A stretch of DNA of 64,000 nt from Rahnella laticis (GTDB lineage: Bacteria > Pseudomonadota > Gammaproteobacteria > Enterobacterales > Enterobacteriaceae), in NCBI RefSeq assembly GCF_015644585.1, contig NZ_JADOBI010000003.1:186001-250000 (forward strand), read 5' to 3'. A model generated the notes under the pieces. The model did no database searches and was not told where the DNA came from. It saw nothing but the letters and a program-made list of their open reading frames with translations. A program made the position numbers and the translations under genes. Each line of letters begins with the position of its first letter. Positions within the stretch are counted from its first letter, which is position 1. This document shows, in pieces, positions 7,990-18,138 of this stretch.

Positions 7990-9680
7990 AACGCAACAAA
8001 CCAACCAACAAATTAACATACTGATTAAAAACAAAATTCCCCTCCTAAGTTAATAAAAAGTGAATATACTGCGCAAAAAATACGAACCATGTGATTCACC
8101 TAACCCAATAGAGTCCATTTTTTGAGAATTTCCTTTGATATTATTTGTAAACCCTGAAGCTTATAAATTTTGCGATATCATATTCTGATATATTCCTCAC
8201 TTGCAGACAGTAAAGCTTAATTAATGATTAATAAGTCTTACAAACAGCTTAATGATATTCACCTTGCTTATTACCTAAAGTGTGAGACATTGCCAATAAA
8301 TCGATTTTTGGCTTTCATCGCGATCAGATAACCCCACCGCTGCCCGTCGGTGATATCGCGCAGAAAAATAGATGTTTAAAATCAACCGGTGAAAACCTAT
8401 TAAAAGGCGCTCATCGATTGAGCCTTACTGACATTTAGATGGGGTGAACTGGCGCTGTGGCGCAAGTAAGAAGCACTCAAGCGTTTTCGCGTGGGAAATC
8501 GTTTCTCTGAGCTATCTTGACTCTCAATACACAGATGCTGATACGCTTCTTTCGCCGCACATTGCTTTCCGTGCAGGGGGGATGAATTTTTTATGAAGCT
8601 CCTGTTCTGTTGTAAGGCTTATCTCTCACCCCCATCGAAACAGTAAAGTGGCTTCCGCCGATGGCGTTTATGCACAAAACATGCCATGCGAGCGGCTAAA
8701 TAAGAAAGTGAAGACGCTTATTCCACCGCGAACCTGAGCGTGTTATTGGCAGTTTTCATTGGGAAAGGAAATCGGAAGGTGGTGAGGCTGAGAAAGAGCA
8801 AAACTGACAGAAAGTGGAACACGGTTTTAACCCATATTCACTGGTCAAAACGGCGAGGTACCGGATTAGAAAACCGGTAGGCTGGCACATCATGCGGCTT
8901 GAATACGATGCGCAGAACTGTGAGATTGTGGCCTGAAATCGAAGATATCTTTCATCAGGCGTCCGCGTTCAGTCACTCGCCGGACCTGCGATACTCCTTC
9001 CCGTGCCGCCGTATCGTAGATACCACTACGATCAAGTGATCCACTTGTATTTTCGGGTATTTTTGAACCCGGCTGTCAGCGTACGTTGGTCAAGTCCATG
9101 AAGAAAAGCCAAGGCGCGGCGATGCGAATTATGTCTGAACCGTTTAAAGCGGGGCTCATTTGGACGGAGGGCTCGATTTGTTTCACGTAACGTTGATGCC
9201 TGGGCTATACCCATTTTCCCGGATTCGGCACTGACAGCGAAAGCCCGCTTTCTGGCAAGCGCGAGGAAAGCATGCTAATTTACTCTGGCATCCTGCTCAG
9301 GACTACGATACCCGCTGGGTCTTCAGGCAATTAATGTAGCGTTATCAGCGAAAGTAAAGCCGTCCCCTTTGCGGTCAAATACAGGCATGACAACCCATGA
9401 AACATGTTTTAGATGTTTGACACGGTGAGGCAATCCGATGACTTTCAGCAAAGCCTGCATCACAATGACATATGACATCACGCCGTATTACGACCAAACG
9501 CGATCTCATCAATACGGGGGGTTGACGCCGAATGAACCCGAACGATTATTCCTCAAAAACCCTACCCCGGTGGTCCGTTTTCAACGACCACGACGGTCCG
9601 CCCCATTCAACAACCCCGTATTGCGTTAAAGGCTAAACGAGAGCCGGAAACATGATAACCTCCCTGCCTCCGGCCTTAAG
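7990..9680. other. Degenerate DNA without intact genes
   Basis: Roughly 1.7 kb with no open frame above about 63 codons on either strand. Patches of protein-like sequence with frequent stops (for example around 8850-9020 and 9040-9230 on +) suggest old insertion-sequence or gene remnants, but I cannot name a family. An imperfect inverted repeat (caatacgggg at 9510-9519 against ccccgtattg at 9614-9623) may mark the end of a small element. This decayed block separates the fimbrial operon from the sugar operon. Confidence 0.4.
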
Positions 9681-10373
9681 TCAGACGGGTATCTTTTGCC
9701 TCTCCTCCTGGGCCAGGGCGGCTTGCTCTTGGAGAATATCGATGGCTTCCTTATAGGACATATCTTTGCAGAACAGGCCTGCCGTACCGAGAACAAACAT
9801 ATCCACATCCGCCCCCAGCATTTTTACCACCTGCGGCGAAATGGCCCCATCGATGGCTATTTTGGCGTGACTCTGCTGCTGTCTCAGCAGCGCTCTTAAC
9901 CGTTGCACTTTCCCGACAGAAGATGCAATGAAGGGCTGGCCAGCAAACCCCGGGTTAACAGACATCACCATGACGATATCCACGACGTCTAGCACTTCTT
10001 CCAGCATACTAAGGGATGTTCCCGGATTAATCGCCACCCCCGCTTTGATGCCCCGGCTGCGTATACTGCTTAGCGTGCGGTGAAGATGAACGGGGGCTTC
10101 GGCATGGACATAAATAACGCTGCACCCCAAATTGGCAAAACGTTCTATGTAAGGATCGGGGTTGGTCACCATCAAGTGAACATCGTAAGGAATCCTCGCC
10201 AGCTTAGATACCGCTTTGATGTCCTCCGGGCCGAGGGCAAAGTTGGGAACAAAATGTCCGTCCATCACGTCAATATGGAACATGGCCGCCCCGGCATTCT
10301 CTAACTGAGCGATCTCTTCACTCAGCCGGGCGAAGTCCACGCACATTAATGACGGGCAAAATTCCACGTTCAT
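9681..10373 (-). CDS. alsE: D-allulose-6-phosphate 3-epimerase-like (RPE family)
   Basis: 230 aa, full length for the ribulose-phosphate 3-epimerase TIM barrel. Visible motifs: FCPSLMCVDF at the N-terminus, the metal/catalytic segment HIDVMDGHFVPN (~34-45), DVHLMV (~65), VNPGFAGQPF (~139-148) and IAIDGAIS (~173-180). It is nearer AlsE/SgcE-type paralogues than housekeeping Rpe because of its context with an RpiB-like isomerase and a PTS permease. Proposed step: D-allulose-6-P to D-fructose-6-P in the cytosol. Its ATG overlaps the stop of the upstream isomerase (ATGA-type), indicating translational coupling. Last gene of the operon. The sugar specificity is inferred. Confidence 0.72.
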   Translation of the reverse strand: MNVEFCPSLMCVDFARLSEEIAQLENAGAAMFHIDVMDGHFVPNFALGPEDIKAVSKLARIPYDVHLMVTNPDPYIERFANLGCSVIYVHAEAPVHLHRTLSSIRSRGIKAGVAINPGTSLSMLEEVLDVVDIVMVMSVNPGFAGQPFIASSVGKVQRLRALLRQQQSHAKIAIDGAISPQVVKMLGADVDMFVLGTAGLFCKDMSYKEAIDILQEQAALAQEERQKIPV

Positions 10374-10816
10374 GGCTGTTCCTCCTCAATCGCTGCGATC
10401 ATTTCCACTCTTTTCTGGTGACGGTCCCCTTCAAATTTGGCATCCAGCCACGCGTCGACAATCATTTTGGCCAGCGCTGAGCCAATGACGCGGGAACCGA
10501 AAGAAAGCACATTCGTATTATTATGCTCGCGGGATAACTTAGCCGAGTAGGGTTCACTGCATACCACTGCCCGGATACCTTTCACTTTATTGGCAGCAAT
10601 GGCGATACCCACACCTGAACCGCAAAAAACAATACCCAGATCCGCTTCTCCTGAGACAACGGCCTCAGCGACCGCTTTGCCATAGATGGGATAATCAGTA
10701 CGGGTGTCTTCATGTGCGCCTTTATCAATGACGGTAATACCGCGTGCAACAAGATGCTCTGTAATGACCGGTTTGAGAATAATCCCGACGTGATCGCAGC
10801 CAATAGCAATTTTCAT
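10370..10816 (-). CDS. rpiB: RpiB/LacAB-family sugar-phosphate isomerase
   Basis: 148 aa from the ATG at 10816, which follows GAGAGA; an in-frame ATG at 10828 has weaker support. RpiB signatures are clear: IAIGCDHVGI at the N-terminus, DYPIYGKAVAEAV (~45), the active-site cysteine region FCGSGVGIAIAANK (~66-80) and EHNNTNVLSFGSR (~98-110). RpiB-type enzymes interconvert ribose-5-P/ribulose-5-P, and several also isomerise allose-6-P to allulose-6-P. Next to an AlsE-like epimerase and a PTS EIICB, the second reaction makes a complete route to fructose-6-P. Start and stop overlap with its neighbour supports one operon. Confidence 0.78.
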   Translation of the reverse strand: MKIAIGCDHVGIILKPVITEHLVARGITVIDKGAHEDTRTDYPIYGKAVAEAVVSGEADLGIVFCGSGVGIAIAANKVKGIRAVVCSEPYSAKLSREHNNTNVLSFGSRVIGSALAKMIVDAWLDAKFEGDRHQKRVEMIAAIEEEQP

Positions 10817-10881
10817 GTTCTCTCTCATATTGTCAGATTAAATTAAGATGTTTGTTAACGGGAGCCGCCGCTCCCTTTGAG

Positions 10882-12495
10882 TTAATGCGTACCCTGTAAG
10901 CTATCTTCCAGGTTGGATTTGATCAGGGTGACGTGTGGCCCGTAGATGACCTGCACGCCTTTGCCTTTCTGGATCACGCCCTTTGCGCCGGAGCTTTTCA
11001 GCATGTCTCCATCCACTTTATTTTCATCAAACACGGTGACCCGCAGGCGAGTGGCACAACAATCAAGGTCCGAAATATTGGTCATTCCCCCCAGCCCCGC
11101 CAGGATCAACGCTGCGATTTCGTCGTCTCCGGCTACGTGATTGTCGACAACGGATGGCTTATTGCGGGCTTCGAGATCTTTTCGGGTATAAAGCTTTGTC
11201 TCCTGGTTATCGTCCTCTTCGCGCCCCGGCGTCTTAAAATCAAACCGGGTGATCAGATAGCGGAAGCTGAAGTAGTAAATCGGGAACAGGGGCAGACCAA
11301 TCAGGACAGCGTTAATCCAATGGCTTTTAGCATTGCCCTGCATGACGCCAAAGAGGACAAAGTCAATCAGGCTGCCTGAAAACGTCTGGCCCACCCCCAC
11401 GTTGAAAATGTGGCAAAACATGAAAGACAAGCCGGCCAAGATACAGTGCAGTACATACAGCAGGGGGGCGGCGAACAGGAAGGAAAACTCAATCGGTTCG
11501 GTTATTCCGGTGAGCACCGCGGTCAGTGCGGCGGACAGCAGCAGGCCCAGAACCAGTTTGCGTTTTTCTGGCCGTGCGGTGTGATAGATAGCCAGCGCCG
11601 CGCCGGGGATCCCAAACAGATAGAACGGGAATTTACCGGCCATGAAGCGGGTCGCTTCAACGGAAAACTCATGGGTATTTGGACTGGCTAACTCTGCAAA
11701 GAAAATGTTTTGCGCGCCTGATACGGTCACGCCATCAATAATGGCGGTGCCCCCCAGCCCCGTCTGCCAGAATGGCATATAAAAGACGTGATGCAGGCCA
11801 AAGGGAATGAGGGCCCGCTCAATCACACCATAGATAAATGTTCCGGCGTAGCCCGCACTGTTGACCAGCGCGCCCAGGTGCAAAATGCCATTCTGAATAG
11901 CAGGCCAGATAAAGAACATCAAAATGCCGACCCCCAGGTACGTAATCGCCGAGACGATAGGGATAAACCGCGTCCCGCCGAAAAAGGAGAACGTGGCAGG
12001 CAGTTCAATCCGGTAAAAACGATTGTGCAATGCCGCGACGCCAAGCCCTGCAATCACGCCGCCAAATACGCCCATCTGAAGGGAGTTGATACCCAGAGTC
12101 ATCCCCAGCGAACCGTCGGGCAATGCCCCTTCGGCCAACAGCCCGCGGATCTCGAGCATGGCATTGATGGTCGCGTGCATCACGAAAAAACCGATGGCGC
12201 CGGAAATGGCGGCCACTTCTTTTTCTTTCTTAGCCATTCCCATCGCGACACCAATGGCAAAGAGCACCGGCAGGTTGGAGAAAATAATACTTCCGGCACT
12301 TTTCATTACGGTGAGTAAAGCGTGAAGAATTGTGCCATCCCCCAGAAAAGACTGGAGTCCGTATGAGTCAATGGTCGTCTGATTGGTAAAGGAAGCGCCA
12401 ATGCCCAACAGCAAACCGGCCACTGGCAATAAAGCGATGGGGAGCATAAAAGAGCGCCCTATACGCTGAAGAATTCCAAAAATTGTTGTTTTCAT
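10882..12495 (-). CDS. PTS EIICB sugar permease, glucose/maltose (MalX-like) family
   Basis: 537 aa. Residues ~1-400 are the membrane EIIC domain with about ten hydrophobic spans and the conserved GITEPIEFSFLF and GLHHVFYMPFW segments. Residues ~455-537 form EIIB, with the phospho-cysteine in DLDCCATRLRV (Cys480 by alignment with PtsG CxTRLR; Cys479 beside it is unusual). No EIIA is encoded here, so the general glucose EIIA (Crr) probably donates phosphate, as for other permeases of this family. It would import and 6-phosphorylate a hexose. The downstream isomerase and epimerase suggest D-allose or a similar epimer. First gene of the leftward operon. Confidence 0.82.
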   Translation of the reverse strand: MKTTIFGILQRIGRSFMLPIALLPVAGLLLGIGASFTNQTTIDSYGLQSFLGDGTILHALLTVMKSAGSIIFSNLPVLFAIGVAMGMAKKEKEVAAISGAIGFFVMHATINAMLEIRGLLAEGALPDGSLGMTLGINSLQMGVFGGVIAGLGVAALHNRFYRIELPATFSFFGGTRFIPIVSAITYLGVGILMFFIWPAIQNGILHLGALVNSAGYAGTFIYGVIERALIPFGLHHVFYMPFWQTGLGGTAIIDGVTVSGAQNIFFAELASPNTHEFSVEATRFMAGKFPFYLFGIPGAALAIYHTARPEKRKLVLGLLLSAALTAVLTGITEPIEFSFLFAAPLLYVLHCILAGLSFMFCHIFNVGVGQTFSGSLIDFVLFGVMQGNAKSHWINAVLIGLPLFPIYYFSFRYLITRFDFKTPGREEDDNQETKLYTRKDLEARNKPSVVDNHVAGDDEIAALILAGLGGMTNISDLDCCATRLRVTVFDENKVDGDMLKSSGAKGVIQKGKGVQVIYGPHVTLIKSNLEDSLQGTH

Positions 12496-12633
12496 AATGT
12501 TTTATTAACCATGTTAGGGACAAGGTTCGAATCAGGTGCGGGCCATAAAGGGTGTCTTTATTTTTCATCACCCGAGCAGTAACTTCACAAAATCCATTAT
12601 CACTGTGAAGACATGGGCTGACAAGCACGGCAT

Positions 12634-12649
12634 GATGACGAACATCACA
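12634..12649. promoter_or_regulatory. Candidate CRP site in the PTS/RpiR intergenic region
   Basis: GATGA-N6-TCACA (12634-12649) keeps one perfect CRP half-site and TGA of the other, with the right 6-base spacing. It lies about 140 bases upstream of the EIICB start within the 375-base divergent region (12496-12870). Catabolite control of a non-preferred PTS sugar would make sense. A single-site match of this quality arises by chance quite often. Confidence 0.3.
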
Positions 12650-12870
12650 AAAATAAATGAATCTGTATTATTAAGCATTAACTCAGGACAAAAGAAATAC
12701 TTTAACTAATTGTTTTTATTGTCTTTTTGTTTATGCTGGAAAATTTATAATTCACATTAAAATATAAATTAGTAAAATTAAAGACTCTGACGCACAAGAT
12801 TAGCATTCAGCCGGTCGGCGCCTTGTGATAGAATTTTCCGACTCATTGTCATGGCCGTTAGGGTGTAAAA

Positions 12871-13758
12871 ATGACCGGTAAACAAGGTAATGTCAGGGAC
12901 ACGGACAGTCCGCTCGCGATCGGAGCACGGATAAAAATGTCGCTTTCCCAGCTCAACCCCACTGAACGAAGAATTACGGAATGGCTGATAACAAAAGGCA
13001 ATATCCGCCAGCAAACAGGATTACGCGAGGTAGCCTGCATCCTTGACGTCTCAGAGCCTTTGCTCGTTAAGGTCGCCAAAAAGATTGGGTTTTCGGGCTT
13101 TCGTGAGCTGCGAAGCGCACTTCTCAGCTATTTTGCAGCCCTGCCCTATGAAAGGGAGGAGGAAATCACAGAGCTCGACAGCCTCGATACGGTGCTCGAT
13201 AAAGTCTTCTCAAGCAGTATCCAGTTGCTGAAAGAGGCCCGGTCGGTGTCTGACCCGACTATTTTAGGGCAGTCGGCCCGCCTGATATTTCAGGCGCGCA
13301 GGGTAGTTATCTTTGGCGTGGGGGGGTCGGCGTCGGTCGGTATGGATTTTGAGCACAAGCTCCTGCGCATTGGCATCATCTGTCATGCGTACAGTGATTT
13401 TCATTTGATGCTCATGGCTGCAAGCCAGCTTGATGAGAAGGATGTCGTGATCGCGATTTCTCAGACGGGCGATACCCGGGAAATAGTAGATGCGGTGAAT
13501 ACCTCCCGCGCCAACAAAGCGAAGATCATCTGTATCACCAACGATAATGGTTCACCGCTTTCACAGTGCTCAGATCTCTCTATTTTCAGCCCAGCCATGA
13601 GCGGACCGCTGTTAGGACAAAACGCGGTCGCCAGGATCGTGCAACTTAACCTGCTGGACAGCTTGTTTATTGCCGTAATGCTAGAGGATTATCAGGGGAA
13701 CAGGGTAAAGCTTCTGAAAGGTATTAACATCGTCAGTCCATTACATGGCATGAAATAG
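12871..13758 (+). CDS. RpiR/MurR-family transcriptional regulator
   Basis: 295 aa, standard length. N-terminal HTH_6 domain (~15-90; LSQLNPTERRITEWLI, then VACILDVSEPLLVKVAKKIGF) and a C-terminal SIS sugar-phosphate-binding domain (~130-260) with VVIFGVGGSASVG and the phosphosugar loop AISQTGDTREIVDAV. RpiR proteins sense sugar phosphates and usually repress the adjacent catabolic operon; the E. coli paralogue RpiR controls both rpiB and als genes. It is divergent from EIICB-rpiB-alsE, so these are the likely targets, with a phosphorylated hexose as effector. A GC-rich hairpin follows the gene. Confidence 0.85.
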   Translation: MTGKQGNVRDTDSPLAIGARIKMSLSQLNPTERRITEWLITKGNIRQQTGLREVACILDVSEPLLVKVAKKIGFSGFRELRSALLSYFAALPYEREEEITELDSLDTVLDKVFSSSIQLLKEARSVSDPTILGQSARLIFQARRVVIFGVGGSASVGMDFEHKLLRIGIICHAYSDFHLMLMAASQLDEKDVVIAISQTGDTREIVDAVNTSRANKAKIICITNDNGSPLSQCSDLSIFSPAMSGPLLGQNAVARIVQLNLLDSLFIAVMLEDYQGNRVKLLKGINIVSPLHGMK

Positions 13759-13782
13759 GCAGGATGTCGGGGTTTTGCGCGC

Positions 13783-13815
13783 AGACCACCGAACGGCCTG
13801 TTTCAGTGGTCTTTT
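13783..13815 (+). terminator. Probable Rho-independent terminator after the RpiR gene
   Basis: AGACCAC (13783-13789) pairs with GTGGTCT (13806-13812), followed by TTTT. The loop is long (16 bases), so strength is uncertain. Confidence 0.5.
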
Positions 13816-13942
13816 AAAACGCCATGGGCCCCGTCTCAATGGGTCACTTTTTGATTTAGCCCCCCTGCCCCATCACGCCTCTGTAAGCAGGTCCCATCGC
13901 CTTCCTCTTTCCTGCCGGCGCAAAGAATGGGGATGAGGGGCA

Positions 13943-14869
13943 TCATTGTGCATGGCCTCTGAGCCACTGAATAAACGCATCGATTTTAGGCCAGTGGCGG
14001 CCGGACAGCGTTGATACGTAATAATTCTGTGGGCATTCCAGCGCCTTTTCCCCAAACGGGGTAATAAGCTCTCCCCGCTCAAGCCGCTTTTGCACCAACC
14101 GCTTACGCCCCATGGCCACCCCGACGTGGTTTATCGCCGCGGTGACGGCCAAATCTGAGCGATCGAAGCCGATGCCCGCTGAGGGCGGCAAGCTCACCGC
14201 AAAATGCTGCGCCCAGCTAAACCATTCGTCGGTACCGGAATCATTACTCCATGCCTGCCGGTCGTGTAATAGGGTGCAGTGCCGCAGGTTATCGGGATTT
14301 TGTATTAATTCATGCTGGCGGGCATACGCCGGCGAACACACGGGCAGGATGGCTTCGTGCATTAAAAAGCAGGACGCCTGCTGCATGACCTTCATGTCGT
14401 CAAAATAGAGAGCCAGATCGATACCGGTCCGCTGCATGTCCGGGTAATCATTGCCCGTCAGAATGGTCAGGGAGATAGACGGAAACTGGCGGGTAAAATC
14501 GCCCAGTCTGGGGACCAGCCAGCACTGGGCTATCGACGGACGCGAGTACACTGTCAGCGTGCCGGACAGTGACTGATTCTGTATGTCCAGTACCTCCTGG
14601 TTCAGGGCGTCCAATGACGACTTGAGCGTCCAGTAAACCCGCTTCCCCTCTCCGGTCAGTTCCACCTTACGGTGTGAGCGCGCGAACAGCGTAATGCCCA
14701 GCTCTTCTTCAAGAAGGTTGATGCGGTGGCTCACCGCGCTCGGGCTGAGCGAGAGCTCCGACGCCGCCAGGGCAAAGGACTCATGCCGCGCGGCCGCCTC
14801 GAAGGTGTGCATTTTTGACAACTGCCAGCTGTTAAGCCGGCGATTCCTGACCTCATTGACGTCATCCAT
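13943..14869 (-). CDS. dsdC: D-serine deaminase activator, LysR family
   Basis: 308 aa. Very close in pattern to E. coli DsdC along its whole length: NRRLNSWQLSKMHTFEAAAR at the N-terminus, LysR HTH (FALAASELSLSPSAVSHRIN), and the effector domain with RPSIAQCWLVPRLGDFTR, HCTLLHDRQAWSNDSGTDEW and GVAMGRKRLVQKRL. It binds D-serine and activates dsdXA together with CRP in E. coli. Divergent from dsdX with 212 bases between starts, the usual dsd layout. ATG at 14869 follows AAAGGAAC. Identification is strong from sequence and neighbours. Confidence 0.95.
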   Translation of the reverse strand: MDDVNEVRNRRLNSWQLSKMHTFEAAARHESFALAASELSLSPSAVSHRINLLEEELGITLFARSHRKVELTGEGKRVYWTLKSSLDALNQEVLDIQNQSLSGTLTVYSRPSIAQCWLVPRLGDFTRQFPSISLTILTGNDYPDMQRTGIDLALYFDDMKVMQQASCFLMHEAILPVCSPAYARQHELIQNPDNLRHCTLLHDRQAWSNDSGTDEWFSWAQHFAVSLPPSAGIGFDRSDLAVTAAINHVGVAMGRKRLVQKRLERGELITPFGEKALECPQNYYVSTLSGRHWPKIDAFIQWLRGHAQ

Positions 14870-15081
14870 TTCAGTTCCTTTCGCGATGTTTTTATGCCCA
14901 GACCAACCAGCATTGGTGAATTATCATGAGCCATTTACTTAACAATGGCATTTTAATTGACCTGTATCACTCTCTTGATGCAATACAGCTCACCTCAAGC
15001 ACGATTTTATCCGTTTGTCAGGCGGTTCATTTCTTTGTCCAATAGCAGCACATTGCATAAGGATTAGGAATGAGGTGACAT

Positions 15082-16419
15082 ATGGGATCTCAGGTCTGGG
15101 TTGTAGCGACGCTCTTGAGCAGCATCGTATTGATTGTATTAACCATCGTTAAACTGAAGTTTCATCCTTTTCTCGCCTTGCTGCTGGCCAGTTTTTTCGT
15201 CGGCACCATGATGGGGATGAGCCCGCTGGATATGGTCAATGCGATTGAAAGCGGCATCGGCAGCACGCTGGGTTTTCTCGCCGCGGTGATCGGTCTGGGC
15301 ACTATTCTGGGCAAAATGATGGAGGTGTCCGGGGCGGCGGAGCGCATTGGCCTGACGCTACAGCGGTGCCGCTGGCTGTCCGCCGATGTGATCATGGTTC
15401 TGGTGGGGCTTATTTGTGGTATCACGCTGTTTGTTGAAGTGGGCGTCGTGCTGCTTATCCCGCTGGCCTTTTCCGTTGCCAAAAGTACGCAAACCTCATT
15501 GCTGAAACTGGCGATCCCTTTATGTACCGCCCTGATGGCCGTTCACTGCGTGGTTCCGCCACATCCGGCGGCGCTGTTTGTCACCAACAAACTGGGGGCT
15601 GACGTCGGGACGGTGATCGTTTACGGGCTGCTGGTCGGACTGACGGCCTCGCTGATGGGAGGGCCGCTTTTTTTGAAATTACTCGGCAACCGTCTGCCGC
15701 TTAAACCCGTGCCGGCAGAATTCTCGGCATTAAAGGTGCGTGAAGAACACACGCTGCCGTCCCTGGGGGCCACCCTCTTTACCCTCCTGCTGCCCATCGG
15801 CCTGATGCTGTCCAGGACGCTTGCTGAGCTGAATATGCAAAATGACGGCGCACTCTTTACGCTTCTGGAGTTTGTCGGCAACCCAATTACCGCCATGTTT
15901 ATCGCCGTCTTCGTGGCCTATTACCTGCTGGGGCTGCGCCGCCAAATCGGCATGGCCGCGCTTTTGAAACACACTGAAAATGGCTTTGGTTCTATCGCCA
16001 ACATTTTGCTGATTATCGGGGCGGGCGGCGCGTTCAACGCCATTCTTAAGACCAGCGGACTGGCCGATACCCTGGCCCTTCTCCTTTCTCATATGCACAT
16101 GCACCCGATTTTGCTGGCCTGGCTGGTCGCGCTCATCCTGCATGCGGCGGTAGGCTCTGCCACGGTGGCGATGATGGGGGCCACGGCGATTGTGTCACCG
16201 ATGCTGCCGCTTTATCCCGACGTTAGCCCGGAGATTATCGCCATCGCCATCGGGTCCGGAGCCATTGGCTGCACCATCGTGACGGACTCCCTCTTTTGGC
16301 TGGTGAAGCAGTACTGCGGCGCGACCCTGAATGAGACCTTCAAATACTATACGACGGCGACGTTTATCGCCTCAGTGCTGGCCCTGGGCGGCACGTTCCT
16401 GCTTTCTTTCATTATCTGA
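15082..16419 (+). CDS. dsdX: D-serine permease, GntP family
   Basis: 445 aa inner-membrane protein with 12 or more hydrophobic segments and GntP-family texture ([32 protein letters not shown] in outline, [13 protein letters not shown] near 150, [16 protein letters not shown] near 395). The length matches DsdX. It sits between dsdC and dsdA; the start follows GAGGTGACAT and dsdA begins 14 bases after its stop. It imports D-serine by proton symport; the family assignment alone would also allow gluconate, but context settles it. Confidence 0.93.
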   Translation: MGSQVWVVATLLSSIVLIVLTIVKLKFHPFLALLLASFFVGTMMGMSPLDMVNAIESGIGSTLGFLAAVIGLGTILGKMMEVSGAAERIGLTLQRCRWLSADVIMVLVGLICGITLFVEVGVVLLIPLAFSVAKSTQTSLLKLAIPLCTALMAVHCVVPPHPAALFVTNKLGADVGTVIVYGLLVGLTASLMGGPLFLKLLGNRLPLKPVPAEFSALKVREEHTLPSLGATLFTLLLPIGLMLSRTLAELNMQNDGALFTLLEFVGNPITAMFIAVFVAYYLLGLRRQIGMAALLKHTENGFGSIANILLIIGAGGAFNAILKTSGLADTLALLLSHMHMHPILLAWLVALILHAAVGSATVAMMGATAIVSPMLPLYPDVSPEIIAIAIGSGAIGCTIVTDSLFWLVKQYCGATLNETFKYYTTATFIASVLALGGTFLLSFII

Positions 16420-16433
16420 GCGTAAAGAGACAA

Positions 16434-17726
16434 ATGATGACAAACGAAAAAATTAGCGCATTAACGGCGAAGTATCCCTTGGTTGCAGACCTGATGGCTT
16501 TAAAAGAAACCACCTGGCTCAATCCGCGTAACACTTCGCTGGCCGAAGGACTGCCGTATGTCGGGCTGACGCAGGCGGACGTGGACGACGCGCACGCGCG
16601 CCTGGCCCGTTTTGCGCCGTATCTGGCACGAGCTTTTCCGGAAACGGCGGAAAACAACGGCATTATTGAGTCTGAGGTCGTGGAAATTCCCGCCATGCAG
16701 AAACGGCTGGAGAAAGAGTTCGGCGCAGCTATAAACGGCAACCTGCTGCTGAAAAAGGACAGCCACCTGCCGATTTCCGGATCCATCAAGGCGCGCGGCG
16801 GTATCTATGAGGTGCTTACCCACGCCGAAAAGCTGGCGATAAACGCCGGCCTGCTGTCACACACTGACAATTACAGCGTATTGCTCGAACCCCGCTTTCG
16901 GGATTTTTTCAGCCAGTACAGCATTGCCGTCGGGTCGACCGGCAATCTCGGGATGTCCATCGGGATAATGAGCGCCCGCGTAGGCTTCAAGGTTACGGTG
17001 CATATGTCCGCAGACGCCCGGGAATGGAAAAAGGCCAAGCTGCGCCGCCACGGCGTAAAAGTCGTCGAGTACGAGCAGGATTACGGCGTGGCGGTGGAGC
17101 AGGGTCGCAAGGCGGCCGAAGGCGACCCCAACTGCTTCTTTATTGATGATGAGAATTCCCGGACGTTGTTTTTAGGCTATGCGGTCGCGGGTGAACGCCT
17201 GAAGGCCCAGTTTGCCGAACAGGGTCGCGTGGTAGATGAACAACATCCGCTGTTTGTGTATTTGCCCTGCGGCGTCGGCGGAGGGCCTGGCGGCGTAGCG
17301 TTCGGGCTGAAGCTGGCGTTTGGCGATAACGTACACTGCTTCTTCGCCGAACCCACGCATTCCCCCTGCATGCTGCTGGGGGTCTACACCGGACTGCACG
17401 ACAGTATCGCGGTGCAGGACCTGGGCATTGACAACCTGACGGCGGCGGATGGTCTGGCGGTTGGCCGGGCGTCCGGCTTCGTTGGCCGCGCCATGGAGCG
17501 CCTGCTCGACGGATTTTACACGCTAAGCGACCAGAGCATGTACAACCTGCTAGGCTGGCTGGCAGAGGAGGAAGGGATACGTCTTGAGCCTTCCGCGCTG
17601 GCGGGCATGGCGGGGCCAGTGCGCGTACCCACCCCGTCGCTAACCCCAACGCACCTGGTGTGGGCGACGGGCGGCGGCATGGTGCCGCCTGATGAGATGG
17701 AGAAATATCTGGCAAAGGGGCGCTAA
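16434..17726 (+). CDS. dsdA: D-serine ammonia-lyase (D-serine deaminase)
   Basis: 430 aa fold-type II PLP enzyme converting D-serine to pyruvate and ammonia. The PLP lysine lies in SGSIKARGG (Lys118 if the second ATG is used), and [13 protein letters not shown] phosphate loop ([13 protein letters not shown]) and [14 protein letters not shown] are intact. It is nearly collinear with E. coli DsdA (442 aa) until the C-terminal region: after ALAGMAGP the sequence passes through [15 protein letters not shown], about 13 residues shorter than the E. coli loop, then resumes the conserved WATGGGMVP. The loss is in frame, so activity may be kept. Operon with dsdX. Confidence 0.95.
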   Translation: MMTNEKISALTAKYPLVADLMALKETTWLNPRNTSLAEGLPYVGLTQADVDDAHARLARFAPYLARAFPETAENNGIIESEVVEIPAMQKRLEKEFGAAINGNLLLKKDSHLPISGSIKARGGIYEVLTHAEKLAINAGLLSHTDNYSVLLEPRFRDFFSQYSIAVGSTGNLGMSIGIMSARVGFKVTVHMSADAREWKKAKLRRHGVKVVEYEQDYGVAVEQGRKAAEGDPNCFFIDDENSRTLFLGYAVAGERLKAQFAEQGRVVDEQHPLFVYLPCGVGGGPGGVAFGLKLAFGDNVHCFFAEPTHSPCMLLGVYTGLHDSIAVQDLGIDNLTAADGLAVGRASGFVGRAMERLLDGFYTLSDQSMYNLLGWLAEEEGIRLEPSALAGMAGPVRVPTPSLTPTHLVWATGGGMVPPDEMEKYLAKGR

Positions 17727-17856
17727 CTTCAGCCCTGCGCTCTTTTTTTTAAAGGACTAGCCTATTCGCAGAGGCGTTCTGAAAGAGAGGTCTGTTCAGT
17801 CAATGGCCTGTATTTCATTATGAATAACTGCCCACAAATCGCGCCCCTGAGGCAAA

Positions 17857-17886
17857 AGTCCCCGGGCAGTCACGCCGGGGGCTTTT
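17857..17886 (+). terminator. Rho-independent terminator after dsdXA
   Basis: AGTCCCCGG (17857-17865) pairs with CCGGGGGCT (17875-17883), with one G-T wobble, followed by TTTTT and preceded by AAAA. The rest of the 17727-18138 interval shows no gene. Confidence 0.75.
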
Positions 17887-18138
17887 TGACTGAATGATGT
17901 GCGCTTGCCTGTTTCATTAAAAAGCAGGGTGGACCGCTTCTAACGTGACGGTCATCAGGGGTAAACCGACACAAGGTAAGCAATGGACTCAGACGTCTAT
18001 GCCTGTGCCTCCCCTAAGTCCCGGACCAATGCTGCCAAGATATATGTCTTCAGTTCATACTGCACACATTCCCGTGTAACTAACGACGAGCGGTTAACCC
18101 GCCGCTCGTTTGCTGTCTGGTTGGTAACGCCTGTTCTC

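Noticed and set aside
11788..12318. 176-codon frame antisense to the PTS permease gene
   Set aside because: Biased, charged composition typical of the complement of a membrane protein gene.
17140..17715. 191-codon frame antisense to dsdA
   Set aside because: Pro/Arg/Ala-rich shadow of a GC-rich gene with no ribosome site.
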